Origin: Gyromitra esculenta
Taxonomy: Eukaryota; Ascomycota; Pezizomycetes; Pezizales; Discinaceae
Direction: 5' to 3'
Assembly (NCBI GenBank): GCA_038503075.1
Contig: JBCAML010000002.1
Coordinates: 2,604,001-2,668,000, forward strand
Length of the DNA stretch: 64,000 nucleotides
Shown here: positions 49,001 through 60,684 of the stretch, piece after piece
How positions within the stretch are numbered: the stretch's first letter is position 1
How the letters are laid out: every line of letters starts with the position of its first letter
Position numbers and translations under genes: made by a program
The notes under the pieces: model-generated
What the model saw: only the letters and a program-made list of their open reading frames with translations
The model's database searches: none
What the model was told of the DNA's origin: nothing

Positions 49001-49132
49001 GAACCTTTCCTGACGAATCCCCACCATCCGGAACATAAAGGAAAAGACTACCGTTAGTCCCTTGGTATAACTATCAACCGCAACTCTACAACATCGTGAG
49101 AGATCTCAATTTACAGTACCCAGAGGGTAAAT
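46042..49132. other. 3-kb non-coding region between divergent genes
   Basis: It lies between the NIPA-like gene (minus) and SHMT (plus) and should hold both promoters. Short ORFs overlap on opposite strands around 47.1-47.6 kb without domains. It includes a hairpin at 48124-48261. The 0.2 kb before SHMT is the likely core promoter/5' UTR. Confidence 0.5.
48124..48261. repeat. Inverted repeat with 26-bp arms
   Basis: The arms 48124-48149 and 48236-48261 are reverse complements at 23 of 26 positions (tactcggatac...tgaagaacctg). The spacer is 86 nt. It has no ORF and no clear target duplication. Confidence 0.75.
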
Positions 49133-50820
49133 ATGTTCGCACGATCAATTCTTCGCCGCCAGGTGGTTGGCCTGTCAAAGAATGCTTCTACTAGGCTTTC
49201 AACCTCAATTGCTCGTCGCGTTGGTAATCTCAGCGCTGCCCAAGATAAGGTGAGAGCAAATTGACATTGTCTTGAGATGAATTATTGCTAATATTGAGAT
49301 CACAGCTACTGAAAGCCACCCTTGCAGATTCTGACCCAGCGGTCTCGAGCATTCTCGAGAAGGTATACAATCCGTATTTCATTTCCACTACTTGAAGCTA
49401 GAATTGAGTCATAAGAAAGATGGCTAACGTTCCTGTAGGAGAAAGTCCGACAAAGGGATTTTGTCAACCTCATCCCTTCAGAGAATTTCACTTCTCAATC
49501 AGTTCTAGAAGCATTAGGTTCTCCCATGCAGAACAAGTACTCTGAGGGTTACCCGGGTGCAAGATATTACGGCGGCAATGAGTTTATCGACGAGGCCGAG
49601 ACACTGTGCCAACAGCGTGCCCTAGAAGCATTTAAGCTCAGTTCCGAAGAATGGGGTGTCAATGTCCAATGCACGTCTCCTCTACACCTATATCCAATAC
49701 CTTATACTAATAGCCAAAACTCTCAGCCCTCTCCGGTGCCCCAGCAAACCTATATGCGTACTCCGCTCTGCTCCGCCCCCACGAACGAATTATGGGCCTA
49801 GACCTCCCCCACGGCGGTCATCTGTCCCACGGGTACCAAACACCCACCAAAAAGATCTCCAAGATCTCCGAGTACTTCGAAACCCTACCGTACCGCCTCG
49901 ATCCCAAAACTGGCCTTATCGATTACGCCAACCTCGAGAAGCTCGCCGAGTTATACAGACCTAAAATCATCATCGCAGGTGCCTCCGCTTACTCTCGCAT
50001 CATCGACTATAAACGCATGAAAGACATCTGCACAAAATACGGAGCCTACCTCCTCAGCGACATGGCACACATATCCGGCTTAGTCGCAGCAGGTGTTACC
50101 GAGAGCCCCTTCACGCACAGCGACATCGTCACTACAACCACGCATAAATCACTCCGCGGGCCACGCGGCGCAATGATCTTTTTCCGCCGTGGCGTCCGCT
50201 CAATCAATAAGAAGGGTGAGAAGACCATGTACGATCTCGAGAACCCCATAAACGCATCCGTATTCCCAGGGCACCAAGGCGGCCCCCATAACCACACAAT
50301 CACCGCGCTCGCAGTCGCACTAAAGCAGGCTACCACGCCCGAGTTCAAAGCGTACCAGGAGCAGGTTCTCAAGAATGCTTCCGCATTGTCAAATAAGCTC
50401 TCTGCTCTTGGCTATGAGGTAGTGTCCGGCGGCACTGATAACCATCTAGTCTTGATCGATCTGAAGCCGAAGGGTATCGACGGGGCGCGTGTGGAGCGGA
50501 TCTTGGAGCTTGTGAATGTGGCGGCTAACAAGAATACTGTTCCTGGCGATATCTCGGCGTTGAAGCCAGGTGGGCTCAGACTCGGGAGTCCGGCGATGAC
50601 GACGCGTGGTTTCAGCGAGGCAGATTTTGAGAACGTTGCAAGTATTGTGGATCGCGCAGTGCAGATTGCGAAGGATATTGATATGGGGATGCCTGGGAAG
50701 AAGTTGCTGAGAGATTTCTTTAAGATTGTTGGGGACGGAAAGGGTATTAATGAGGTTCAGGAATTGAGGAAGGAGGTGGAGGCGTGGGTTGGGAAGTTCC
50801 CGCTGCCGTGGGATACTTGA
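49133..50820 (+). CDS. Serine hydroxymethyltransferase, mitochondrial
   Basis: Four exons: 49133-49249, 49306-49362, 49439-49670, 49727-50820 (499 aa, normal length). It is a PLP enzyme that interconverts serine and glycine with tetrahydrofolate in one-carbon metabolism. The N-terminus [20 protein letters not shown] is a mitochondrial presequence, ending near the LSAAQDK start of the mature enzyme. Hallmarks are [44 protein letters not shown] and [14 protein letters not shown] with the PLP-binding Lys. The third intron (49671-49726) starts with GC rather than GT. Removing it gives [12 protein letters not shown], matching the family; no GT alternative does. The other two donors are GTGAGA and GTATAC. 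Confidence 0.95.
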
Positions 50821-53031
50821 AAGTAAAGGGCGTTGTTTTGATTTCGATTTCTCGCTTTATACGGCAGCTTTGAGGTGAAGGTGGATTTTTGTATATAGAT
50901 TACATGGGTACCCAAAAAAAGTACATCACTTCGTCGTTGGTGGTACAGACGCCGGATTGGGTAGGGGTGTGGTCACCTATGATGATTAACAAATAAGAAG
51001 CCTTAACTACCACTAGTGCGGCCAGCTGTAGGAGTAGCCATAATCGATCCCCGAAGTGAGACCTCAGTACGTGGTGAAGGTGCTTACACTTATAGATAAT
51101 CACTCAGTATCCAGACCTACTGAAGTATTGAAATAAAGCCTCGCGATGAATGTTGCCCCCCTCAGAATGGATATAAGCGAAATTCGTCGCTATGTATAGC
51201 AGCGCGACCAGTATAAAGCTTAAGCTCATTTAGCTATTAAGTGAACTACCTACTTAGTTTAGGCCAAAAATTTACCACACATAGCCTCTGACGTAACGGT
51301 TTCAACACAACAAATTCAATTCATGCGAACTAAAAAATTGAATGCTGGTTACCACTGGGTATTTGGCATTTAGAAGGTAGTTGAATGTTTGATTTGAAAG
51401 GTGGTAGCCATTGCAATTAGTTGTTGAATGTATCGCTAACAATATATTTGTGGGGAGGTGACGCACAAGGTTGGGTATCTGAAACACCTGCATCCTTTGG
51501 ACTAGGGTTGCGTCTACTCGTATACCTTTGGGGCGCGTAAATAATCAATAACGACATGCCTAGCTGTTTTTACCTATGGTGGAGTTTTTAGACTGAGGCT
51601 TTAACATCCGGGGTATCCTGATTGTCGTGAAAGGTTCTAATGAGGTGACCTGTGCTTTTATTATTCTTCATACTTGATAAAATTCCCGCTTTTAGAACTT
51701 GCCTTGGTGCTTTCTCTCGCTCATCGTGGCCTTCAATGCTCAGCACCTGAATGAAGCCTCACACAGGTTATATAAATGTACCCACCACTTGGAACCGAAA
51801 CAGACGTAAAGCTCTTGTGAACCCATTTTGTATCGGCATTCTCCCACTGCACTTGTTTCATGCCAGGCCATTAAGCTGCTACTAGATCTACTGCGTACGG
51901 GTTTTTAGAACTACGCATGTATACGTGCATATTTTTCCCAACAGTGAAACTAAATGTAACACCACACATTGATGAGCTACACGTATATATACATGTATGT
52001 ACGGAGAATTTCCTGGCCAATTGGGGGGGAATATTCCAGTAAAAGTAAAGTGAGGGACAAAAACTCGAGTAACGTTATTGGGTTATGGAGACCAGACTCG
52101 AGCTCACTAAGAATCACTCGACTTGCTCTGTCGTCTAGCTAGCTAGCTTTTCCAGTGACCACCATCAAGTTAAAGCCACTGCAAAATTAAAATGTACATA
52201 TTAAAGGCCTAACGGCCCGGTTTAATCAACCCTTGCGAAGCTAACATGTCGTGATTTCCAAGTGATATCGCTTGATGTCGACCTTTTTTCTACTGCGAGC
52301 TCTCGTAGCTATATACGCAGTTAACCTTGATGAAAAAAGCCGCACACACGTGGACAAGCCTATCTGGGCAGGGTAAGGTGGGGTGTTTAGGTTGCCAGGA
52401 CTCGACACCTGCCAAGCCGGGAAACTTCGTCATCCGGCTTCGCCCCACTAAAGGGAGAAACCGTTAGAGCAGCAAGCGCATTTGACTTTTAGATGGAGAA
52501 GTTAGGAAGTACAAAATAGGATTTATCTATCTGTGTAATTAATGAGAATATCCTTGGCCTGGTGAGGTTTCAAGATTTGTCTTAAGGACCATTAGAATGT
52601 GTTTTTGGTGAAGATGTCTGTAGGGAGTGTCCAGACCATGGGCTTGAGATGAGCGGTGAAGCGGCGGCCAGAGGGGCAGGGGAAAACGTCACTAAGCTGC
52701 CCAACCCGATCCGTCGCAAGGAACAAGAAAACAACATCCACCCTCCTGGGGCCTCTCGCCATCACTCATCAACAGTCCAACGCCACGCAAGCTTCTGAGT
52801 GTTCTTTGCCGTGTCCGCGTAAGTCTCCCATTTGCCTTCCGCCTTGAGAGCTACTATATATCCCACGGCGATTGCCATATTTATTCAACCATCCATCCAT
52901 CCATCCGCTATTTGAACACGACTGACTCCAAGCCTCTAGCCCCTTATCGATATTCCGCCTACTAGCACAACCAACTACAGACCTATTACTCGCGTTATTA
53001 GTTGACTCTTCTGGGAAGAGAAGCGTTGAAA
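50821..53031. other. 2.2-kb gene-free spacer
   Basis: 3' flank of SHMT followed by AT-rich sequence and, in the last few hundred bases, the likely promoter of the fimbrin gene, including a CATC repeat near 52887-52902. No ORF of interest. Confidence 0.5.
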
Positions 53032-55130
53032 ATGAACGTTTTCAAGCTAGCCAGGAAATATCCTGATCTCGGTCAGGAGGGGATAATGAAACTCCAAGAT
53101 GCGTTCCTCCGCTCCGACAACGAAGAAAGAGGCTACCTGGACGAAGCAACCGCGATCAAAGCTGCTCAGGATCTCGAGCGGAAGCCATATGATGAAGTCA
53201 GAGCTACGTTAAAACAAGTGGAGCTAGACAGTAGCAGGCGGGTTGAGCTTGATGATTTTGTAGATGTATGTAACTTTCTCTAGCTCATGCTTCAATGATT
53301 GGGAAATTTATATCATCCTTTGCTAATATTGCTCTCGTAGCTCATTTCTAAACTTCGAGTTAGCGGATCATCAAAGCCTTCAGGCGTACCGCAGGTCTCA
53401 CATGCTAGGACCGGATCTAAGGGCGGTGGCCAGATCAAAATGGGAGGATCAACTGGCTCGTCAACTCATACTATCAATGAAGATGAAAGGACAGAGTTTA
53501 CAAGACACATAAACGCTGTTTTGGCAGGAGATGCGGACATTGGGAACCGTCTGCCATTTGATACAGACACTTTTCAGGTTTGTTAATTAACGTCATCTCG
53601 TGGTGATCGATTGCATTAATAATGGAATTTGCAGATGTTTGATGAGTGTAAAGATGGCCTGGTACTCGCTAAACTCATCAATGACTCTGTCCCCGACACC
53701 ATTGACGAGCGTGTCCTTAATCGCCCTAATGCCCGCACCATGAAACTCAATCAGTTCCACATGACTGAAAACAACAATATTGTCATTAACTCTGCCAAGG
53801 CTATTGGATGTTCCGTCGTCAACATTGGCTCCGGCGATATTATTGAGGTTAAGGAGCATTTGATTCTCGGGTTGATCTGGCAGGTCATCCGTAGAGGTCT
53901 CCTGGGGAAGATCGATATCAAATTGCACCCTGAACTTTACAGACTTTTGGAGGATGACGAGACCTTGGAGCAGTTTCTGAGACTTCCACCAGAACAGATT
54001 CTGTTAAGATGGTTCAACTATCACCTTAAAGCTGCGAAATGGGGTAGGCGGGTTGCAAACTTTAGCAAAGACGTATCAGATGCTGAAAACTACACTGTTC
54101 TTCTCAACCAGCTTGCTCCAGACCAGTGTTCCCGGGGTCCTCTCCAGACCCACGATCTTCTCCAGCGTGCCGAGCAGGTGCTCGTAAATGCCGACAAACT
54201 TGGATGTCGCAAGTTCCTTACGCCAAAATCTCTCGTCGCCGGTAATCCTAAGCTTAATTTAGCATTCGTGGCTCACCTATTCAATACCCATCCTGGTCTT
54301 GACCCGATCACCGAGGAAGAGAAGCTTGAAGTTGAGGACTTTGACGCCGAGGGCGAGCGTGAAGCTCGTGTTTTCACTTTGTGGTTGAACTCTCTTGACG
54401 TCCAGCCTGCGGTCAACTCACTTTTCGATGACCTTCGTGACGGAACTATCCTTCTTCAAGCCTACGATAAAGTTATTCCTGGCTCTGTCAATTGGCGCCA
54501 CGTAAACAAAGCTCCTCCACACGGAGGAGAAATGATGCGATTCAGAGCTGTTGAGAACACAAACTATGCGGTTGAACTTGGAAAGAACAACCGCTTCTCA
54601 CTTGTTGGGATACAGGGTGCGGACATCACTGATGGGCAGCGAACACTGACGCTTGCAATCAGTTGGCAATTGATGAGGCGTGATATCACTCGTACGCTCC
54701 ATGGTCTCGCGCAGAAGGTTGGCGTCAGTGAGATCACAGATGCTTATATGCTTAAATGGGCCAACGAGATGGCTCGCAAAGGTGGAAAAGCTGGTGGTAT
54801 CAGAAACTTTAAGGACTCTAGCATGGGCAGTGGAGTGTTCTTACTTGACGTACTAAACGGAATGAAGAGTAATTATGTCGATTACTCGCTGGTGACTGAT
54901 GGAAGGACCGAAGAAGAAGCGTATTTGAACGCAAAACTAAGTATTTCTATTGCAAGGAAAATGGGTGCTACTATCTGGTAAATTTTTCACCACCCCCTAC
55001 CCTCATAAAAACAAGAAGCCCAGGCTAACATTTTAATTTTAGGCTTGTTCCCGAGGACATTGTTACTGTGAGGTCAAGATTGATCGTCACATTCCTGGGG
55101 AGTTTGATGGCTACTTACGAGACATTTTGA
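53032..55130 (+). CDS. Fimbrin (plastin), actin-bundling protein
   Basis: Four exons: 53032-53265, 53341-53577, 53635-54977, 55043-55130 (633 aa; yeast Sac6 is close in length). It cross-links actin filaments in patches, cables and at hyphal tips. The N-terminus (MNVFKLARKYPDLGQEGIMK) begins a degenerate EF-hand pair up to about residue 80. Four calponin-homology domains follow as two actin-binding modules. Typical pieces are FDECKDGLVLAKLINDSVPD, HLILGLIWQVIRRGL, LLRWFNYHLKAA, FDDLRDGTILLQAYDKVIPG and TLAISWQLMRRDI. The last exon completes the fourth CH domain (WLVPEDIVTVRSRLIVTFLG). All introns are GT-AG. The start was chosen over an upstream non-ATG extension because MNVxKL opens known fungal fimbrins. 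Confidence 0.95.
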
Positions 55131-55443
55131 GTTGGCTAATGGGTGCTGTCGCACTCTAAAATTGGGTTTCTTGAGAGCTCTTATTGTTGGAAAATCCAGT
55201 GGGCGGGGTAGTTGATGTACTGTTTCTTGTTTGATTTCTATTTTCGGCCTGACCTTATTACCAAAAACGTTTTTTGTTTCGCTTCTCCCTTTTCGTTGAC
55301 TAAATGTCTACTTGTTGAAGGTGATTGTGTCTGTACCCTACCTTTCTTGCGCTACGTTCTGTATATGCTGCATGGATGAGATGTTGAACGGCCGGAACCT
55401 ATGGTGGATCAATATTGTATGTAGAATGAAGCACTCAGTCGCT
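55131..55443. other. 3' flank of fimbrin gene
   Basis: Probable 3' UTR and short spacer. T-rich, no ORF. Confidence 0.5.
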
Positions 55444-55854
55444 CTATCTCTCCGTAAGTGATTTCCCGTGAATTAAAATCGTAAGTAAGAAAGAAAGCAA
55501 CTTATAATGTTGCTTTGTTGTCTTCTGAGATTTGATAAAGATACGTGGGTGATCTACCATATATCTTGAAGAGTTTGGCCTCAGCTGGGTGATATCCAAG
55601 ACTGAAATTGTGAATCCAAGAACCATGCTACCTTTTCCCATCTCCCGAGCATCTTGTACTAACATCAGCTTAAGAATACCCTCTACCTCGTGAGTAGGTT
55701 CCGTCATTGGCTGGCTGTTGCGTTCTCTCTTGAATAATTCGTAATAGATAGTGCCATAATCTGACATTTGGTAGGTGGGCAAACTGATGCTACTGGCATA
55801 TTCCGAGTGATAATTTACTAGTTGATTGTAAGTAAGTAAGTAAGTAAAATTCAT
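55444..55854 (-). CDS. Doubtful ORF, 136 codons, starting in a repeat
   Basis: The open frame begins inside the dispersed GTAA repeat, so its first residues (MNFTYLLTYNQL) are repeat-derived. A later ATG (MSDYGTIYYELFKRERNSQP) would be a more natural start and leaves about 107 residues. The sequence is hydrophilic and then basic near the end, with no signal peptide or recognised domain. It may be a decayed gene fragment; expression is doubtful. Confidence 0.25.
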   Translation of the reverse strand: MNFTYLLTYNQLVNYHSEYASSISLPTYQMSDYGTIYYELFKRERNSQPMTEPTHEVEGILKLMLVQDAREMGKGSMVLGFTISVLDITQLRPNSSRYMVDHPRIFIKSQKTTKQHYKLLSFLLTILIHGKSLTER

Positions 55855-55883
55855 TTACGCATCCAACCCTTGGGTTATGGCGA
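55828..55883. repeat. Dispersed repeat, copy 2
   Basis: Second copy of the element at 30059-30110, in the same orientation, with one more GTAA unit. The 35 nt after the tandem run are identical in both copies. A possible third remnant (13 nt of match) lies at 57243-57255 in opposite orientation. Confidence 0.75.
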
Positions 55884-57652
55884 TCATGAGTTGATTGTCA
55901 AGTTCAACTCAAATGGCCCTTCTGATAAGAATCCCAAGATTATAAGTTTTGAAGGAACTCCTGCACATTGCTTCATACTTACACAAGGTCGCAGGGTGTG
56001 GTTACAAAATTGGAAGAACTAGCGGGTGAGCTAGGTGGTCGGCTGGGATTGGCTGGAGTTCCTTGCAGCCACCATTCTCGGAGGAAAAGTATTTCCGGAG
56101 AATATAAAGCGAATAAGGCCCAAGCTGAGGAAATTAGTTCTTGACACTTTGACAATTAGCCTTATAAGTCGCTGGCAAAGAGTTAGGTTCGGGTTTAAAG
56201 GTTCGTGTTCAAGTACTTTTGGGTACTACAATTGTGATTTACGAACTTTAGAGCATGTGTGATTGCGCTGATGGGACATGGAAAGTTGGGTGCTCGACGG
56301 GATACTCTATCTATATATTGGCTTTATCGCGAATCGAATCAGGGCCGTGCAGATCAATTTAAATCATACAGCACATAGCTTGTTTTGCCTGGCTAGCCTT
56401 GCTACTATAGAGGTATTTTTAGCTAGCTGCCCCGAATTAATCTAAGTGATTCTACAATATATGATGTCTAGTAATAAAGGAGAAGAGACGGAGTGCTGCG
56501 TGTGTAGCGTATCGATTCATCCCTGCACAAAATATATACGTGTGTATTGGCCTAGCAAGCTTCCCAACCCCATATTATAAACGTGATAGGCACCCTCTGG
56601 CCAGAACCCTTTTAAATCCTTTCCTTCCTCCCTTGAAAGCGATAAGGATACATAAGTATTATTTAGCGATATTAAATCTAAATCGGCTGTTTGGTTAATA
56701 CTTTTAGGGAATTCAAGCGCTATTTCAAAATAGCCATAGTTTTTTTGTGGTGTGGCACTCCTTTTGCTTCTTAGATCAGTTTCTATCACAGCAGCCGTCG
56801 TCCGGGCTACCAATACCATAACAATGAATATGCTCACGCGAAACGGGCTTGTGAGTAGTCGCAGAGTTGAAATATCTTTTGCGGAATTGTGTGCTGTTTT
56901 CTTGGCGGTTTGTGGCCCTTCTATTAGAGCGCTGTACCGCAAAAATAGGAAAAAGAAGAAGGCTGCGAGACAAGTGTCACCAGGCGGGGAACATAGGGCG
57001 GAGAGTTTTGAATTGAATACGGTCATCTCAGTTAAGCCAGACTAAGCAAAGGGGGATGGGTCGGAAGACGAATTTCGGCTTACGATCCATGCTACATCAG
57101 TAAAAGCCAAAAGTGGGAGATCGGAGGCCTCGATTTTAGCCCGAAATGGGTAAGGCGATTGATTATTAGCGTCTTGTCTTCTTTGACGAATATCTTTAGT
57201 ATAACGTTCTTTAATTGTACGTATATTGAATCGATTACTTTCATGGATGCGTAAATCACAGGGGTGCTCGGCAGGAAGTTTTGAGAACTCATATTTGATA
57301 TCTTAAGCTAGACTAGTAGGCTTTTCGGGCGAGGTGAAAGATTATAATGTAGTCGATCAAGCATTAGCTAGAAAAGCACCTTTGACATACTTGATTGCTT
57401 GAAATTTAAAGGCTAAACTGAGGCTGTTGAACCTATTGCGAATAGCTAGACAGCGAGCCTAGGTACGGATGACTATATTGGGGGGAGAAATTTGAACGAG
57501 TGATAATTCGTGACTGCTAGCTCACAATACACTGGCAGTTTTTTATCTCCTCCTACAAGCTATCAACTATCCCATAGTCTGATGTAGAAACTTGAAACTT
57601 CGCTTATCAAAAACCTTCTTATTATAAACACAATCACAAATTAGCTCCCCTC
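55884..57652. other. Gene-poor tract with one doubtful ORF
   Basis: A 169-codon minus-strand ORF at 56517-57026 has two hydrophobic stretches (AAFFFFLFLRYSAL, FRVSIFIVMVLVARTT) and ends in YFEIALEFPKSINQTADLDL. It shows no recognised domain and is not called as a gene. The rest is AT-rich. Confidence 0.35.
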
Positions 57653-58523
57653 TTAACCTCTACAAGATTCGCAGCCCCAAAATCCAGGTCTAAATCTAGC
57701 CACCATATCCCAAAATTCCACAAATCTTTCCCTCCACAATCCCTTTTCATCTCCATATTTCTCATCCTTCAAGCCTCCCCTGCATCTAAACGCCATCAAC
57801 CATCCCTTCACCTTCGGTTCAACGCTGAGCCACTCTTCCGTTCCCACTTCGCCGTCGGTCTCCCATTGCAGCGACTGTGAAAGTGGTGGATTGACAAGCG
57901 TTAAATCCAACAGAAAAAGCGCAGCTGAGAGAGATATGGAAGGCGAGAAATAGTAAGGCGTGAGATGAGCTATGAAGAACAAGTTTAAGGGAGCAGACAG
58001 CGAAGCGACGTCGATCTAAGAGTAAGGGTGTCTTGAGCCTTCTGCAGAAGGATGGAGCGTGAACTTTGCAAGGGATTTTGCGATATTCCGGTTCTTTCGC
58101 CCTGTTTTTAGTTCGAACAGTTAGTGGTTAGCGTCTAGATTGGAATAGAGCGTACGAACAACACCATTGTAGACTGAAGTTAAAGTTAAAACGTAGATCC
58201 TAGTGATACAGAGCTTGTTATCTTTCGTTCCTGGGATATTGAATTCCCCCGAAATCAACGTAGTCTCATCATAGAGTTCTGTTGAAATAGTAGCATCATT
58301 AGAGAACTAAACAAAGATGAAATGAAACTGGATGGTTGACTGATTAACTACCAACTGGGGTCTCGGTATACCTCACAATCTGCAACGATGCCAGTCCACC
58401 TTTGAATACACCACTTACGACCGGATCAACAAAGACACGGGAAGCCTCGAGCTTAGCATACGCTTCTGTTGGAGGATGTTGAGTGGTGGCTGCAGGGATG
58501 GGACTAAGCGTTATGGGGTTATC
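57653..58523 (-). pseudogene. Acetoacetate-decarboxylase-like pseudogene
   Basis: Three exon-like blocks: 58523-58352, 58278-58165, 58101-57653, with intact GT-AG signals between them. The peptide resembles fungal ADC-superfamily proteins: GVFKGGLASLQIVRYTETPV, LYDETTLISGEFNIPG, ITRIYVLTLTSVYN, then RKNRNIAKSLAKF and a C-terminal DLTLVNPPLSQS / VEPKVKGWLMAFRCRGG. The reading frame has an in-frame TAG at 58016-58018. No ATG opens the first block; an in-frame ATA at 58512-58514 sits where a start could be. Both lesions fit C-to-T changes on one strand or the other. The enzyme activity of the intact family is not established for these fungal members. Confidence 0.65.
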
Positions 58524-59236
58524 CTAAGGGTCTAGTATAACCCTCCGAGTGACTTTATGTGATTCCAGCGAGTGAGATTAGTTTTTATATTAGGCTATAT
58601 AACCTGTAGGTAATGGTGTTCTTAAAAAAAAACATACACCACAATACCCTTTTAAACGGCATTTTTGCAACACCGATGTTCATTTACCAGCGTAGGGGGG
58701 GGCTGCAATCGCCATAGAAGTTAATAATCAGCTGATGGGCACCTTAAACTTCTTCAGCGGATAATTATCGTGTTATCAAGTCTTCTTAGGAAAGTACTAG
58801 ATGGTAATAATGAAGAAGGCCAAAAAAAACACTCGCACTAGAGAATTTGTGTTGAGGTTAATCCCTCTATAATCTTACAAATCCTCAAATGGAACAACTT
58901 CCAATGCAGTATACATGCACGATACATGCATCAGCGACTGGAGAAAGTCCTAACCAGGCAACTGCCAGTACTTTACACAAAAACCAGAAAGAAATAGAAA
59001 AAGTGAAGTGGCCACTTCCCCTCAAAACGTTATCGCTATGTGGTATCGCCCAATAACCCAACTCCTCCATATTAAAATAATGCCGCCTCCAAAGGGTCCC
59101 GAGGGTGGCTCTGAAATAAAACAAGCCCTTTCACCAAATATACTCTCAATCCCCCTCCTTCTACTATCTAGAAGCATTCCCAAAACTGTTCATATCTTCC
59201 ACTGTTCGGCCTGCTGCCTCCTAGATAATCTAACAT
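58524..59236. other. Spacer
   Basis: AT-rich, with A runs near 58625 and 58820. No gene supported. Confidence 0.45.
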
Positions 59237-59887
59237 CTAGACATCGTAAGGAGACACAACATCCCTCCAGGTGTTGTCCCCGTTAACCAATTTCCTATGC
59301 CTGGTGACGTAAAAAAACGCGTTGAAATTATCCAACGTAAAGTAGGCTTTCTCAAATTCCTCATAGTACCAATCTCTGCAATGTATAGTATCCGTGATCC
59401 CAATCCTTCCATCGCTCAAGCTCGTCCTGTATTGGGTGCTGTCCATAATAGGAAGACGAAAGTACCTAGGACCTGGTCCACCGCCGCCAGCATGATCTGT
59501 GCGAAACATAAAGTATCGAAGATACTTCCAGAGTGCTTGTACCTGTTTCGGGTGCAACGGTTTATAATCGCTCCTGAAAATCACGAACGGCCCATCGCCC
59601 AATGGACCATCTCCCCTGACTTGAGGACGCCCTTCAGGTCCTTCAGACGTGTAGACTAGCGATTTAATTGGACATTGATGGGGGGTACTGTTGAGAGGCG
59701 CGTCGAATGGGCAATATATGCGTAGCTTGAGACCAAGACCGGGTGTGGGGAAGGAAGTGTGGTTTCCTGGGACTAACACGGAGCTCGGGAAGGGGTAGTA
59801 CTGATACTTTCTGCTTCCGCGTATCTCGTATCGGGCACTTTTACGGTAAACCGCGACACCATCGACGAACTCAGGAGGGGTTGCCAT
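59237..59887 (-). CDS. Hypothetical protein, 216 aa
   Basis: Intact single-exon ORF starting MATPPEFVDGVAVYRKSARY. It is rich in Tyr, Pro, Arg and Phe, with no signal peptide or membrane helix. Sections such as KQVQALWKYLRYFMFRTDHA, GPGPRYFRLPIMDSTQYRTS and CRDWYYEEFEKAYFTLDNF look like a compact globular domain. I do not recognise the family. Full codon use without lesions, next to an evidently mutated pseudogene, suggests it is maintained. It could have further exons outside this frame. Confidence 0.65.
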   Translation of the reverse strand: MATPPEFVDGVAVYRKSARYEIRGSRKYQYYPFPSSVLVPGNHTSFPTPGLGLKLRIYCPFDAPLNSTPHQCPIKSLVYTSEGPEGRPQVRGDGPLGDGPFVIFRSDYKPLHPKQVQALWKYLRYFMFRTDHAGGGGPGPRYFRLPIMDSTQYRTSLSDGRIGITDTIHCRDWYYEEFEKAYFTLDNFNAFFYVTRHRKLVNGDNTWRDVVSPYDV

Positions 59888-60684
59888 GATAGAGAAAGAT
59901 CGCGTAGGTTATTGGGGCTGATGTTGGGAAGTAGATTGATATTGATAAGTGAGTAAAAAAGCGTGGCTGGAAGTTGATGAGGGGAAAGTGAAGCTGGCGA
60001 AAACGGAGAAGAATCACAAGTAACTTTCTTTGCGTGTGCATGCAGCTCTTTCTCTCTATAGTTGTATTAGCATAAGTTCACGAAGGTGTAAAGAAAAACG
60101 AAAAACGAAAAAGAAACTCGATTTTTGAAGGTGCGTGTTCGTATGGAGATGTGTATCGAAGGGTTTAGAAAGTGAAAACTTCCGAAGCTTCGATATATAT
60201 AGTGGGATATTCCAGGCGCAGTCCTAAGGTAGGGTTCAGGACGCTTGGCTACGAGACACGGCGGTTCCTGAGGATGGTTGAGGAGCTAGCACCGGCTGCT
60301 CTACTTACATTCTTAGCTATAGGGACCTTCGCATCTACATGCACACTTTTGACGTTTTTCTAGGGTTCATACCAACTCGTAGCATTATAAGGAAATAGAA
60401 GTCTAATCATCTAGATCCGTTCCTGTTCCTACGTACACGAACAACTCTCCACCACATAATGTCCATATATCAGACGATATATTGCATCAATAGCCTAGAG
60501 CCGCACCCCCAATCCGATCACATATATTCTACCACCACCACTTTCCAGATTCTAGCCAAACAAGTCTATTTGTTAAACCTACCATTCTTCCCTAAAATTT
60601 TTACCCCCAAAACACATAAAAAAAGATAGAATATTTAACGAAACTCCCAACCACTATTTAAATGCTGAAACTCCCGGCCACAAA
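59888..60684. other. Spacer and promoter of the 59.2-kb gene
   Basis: The first part is the likely promoter/5' UTR of the orphan gene and the last part the 3' flank of the DDHD gene. The plus-strand ORF at 60172-60363 has no support. Confidence 0.45.

Noticed and set aside
56517..57026. 169-codon ORF with hydrophobic segments
   Set aside because: No signal or domain pattern I can defend, and opposite-strand ORFs cover the same bases; left as intergenic.
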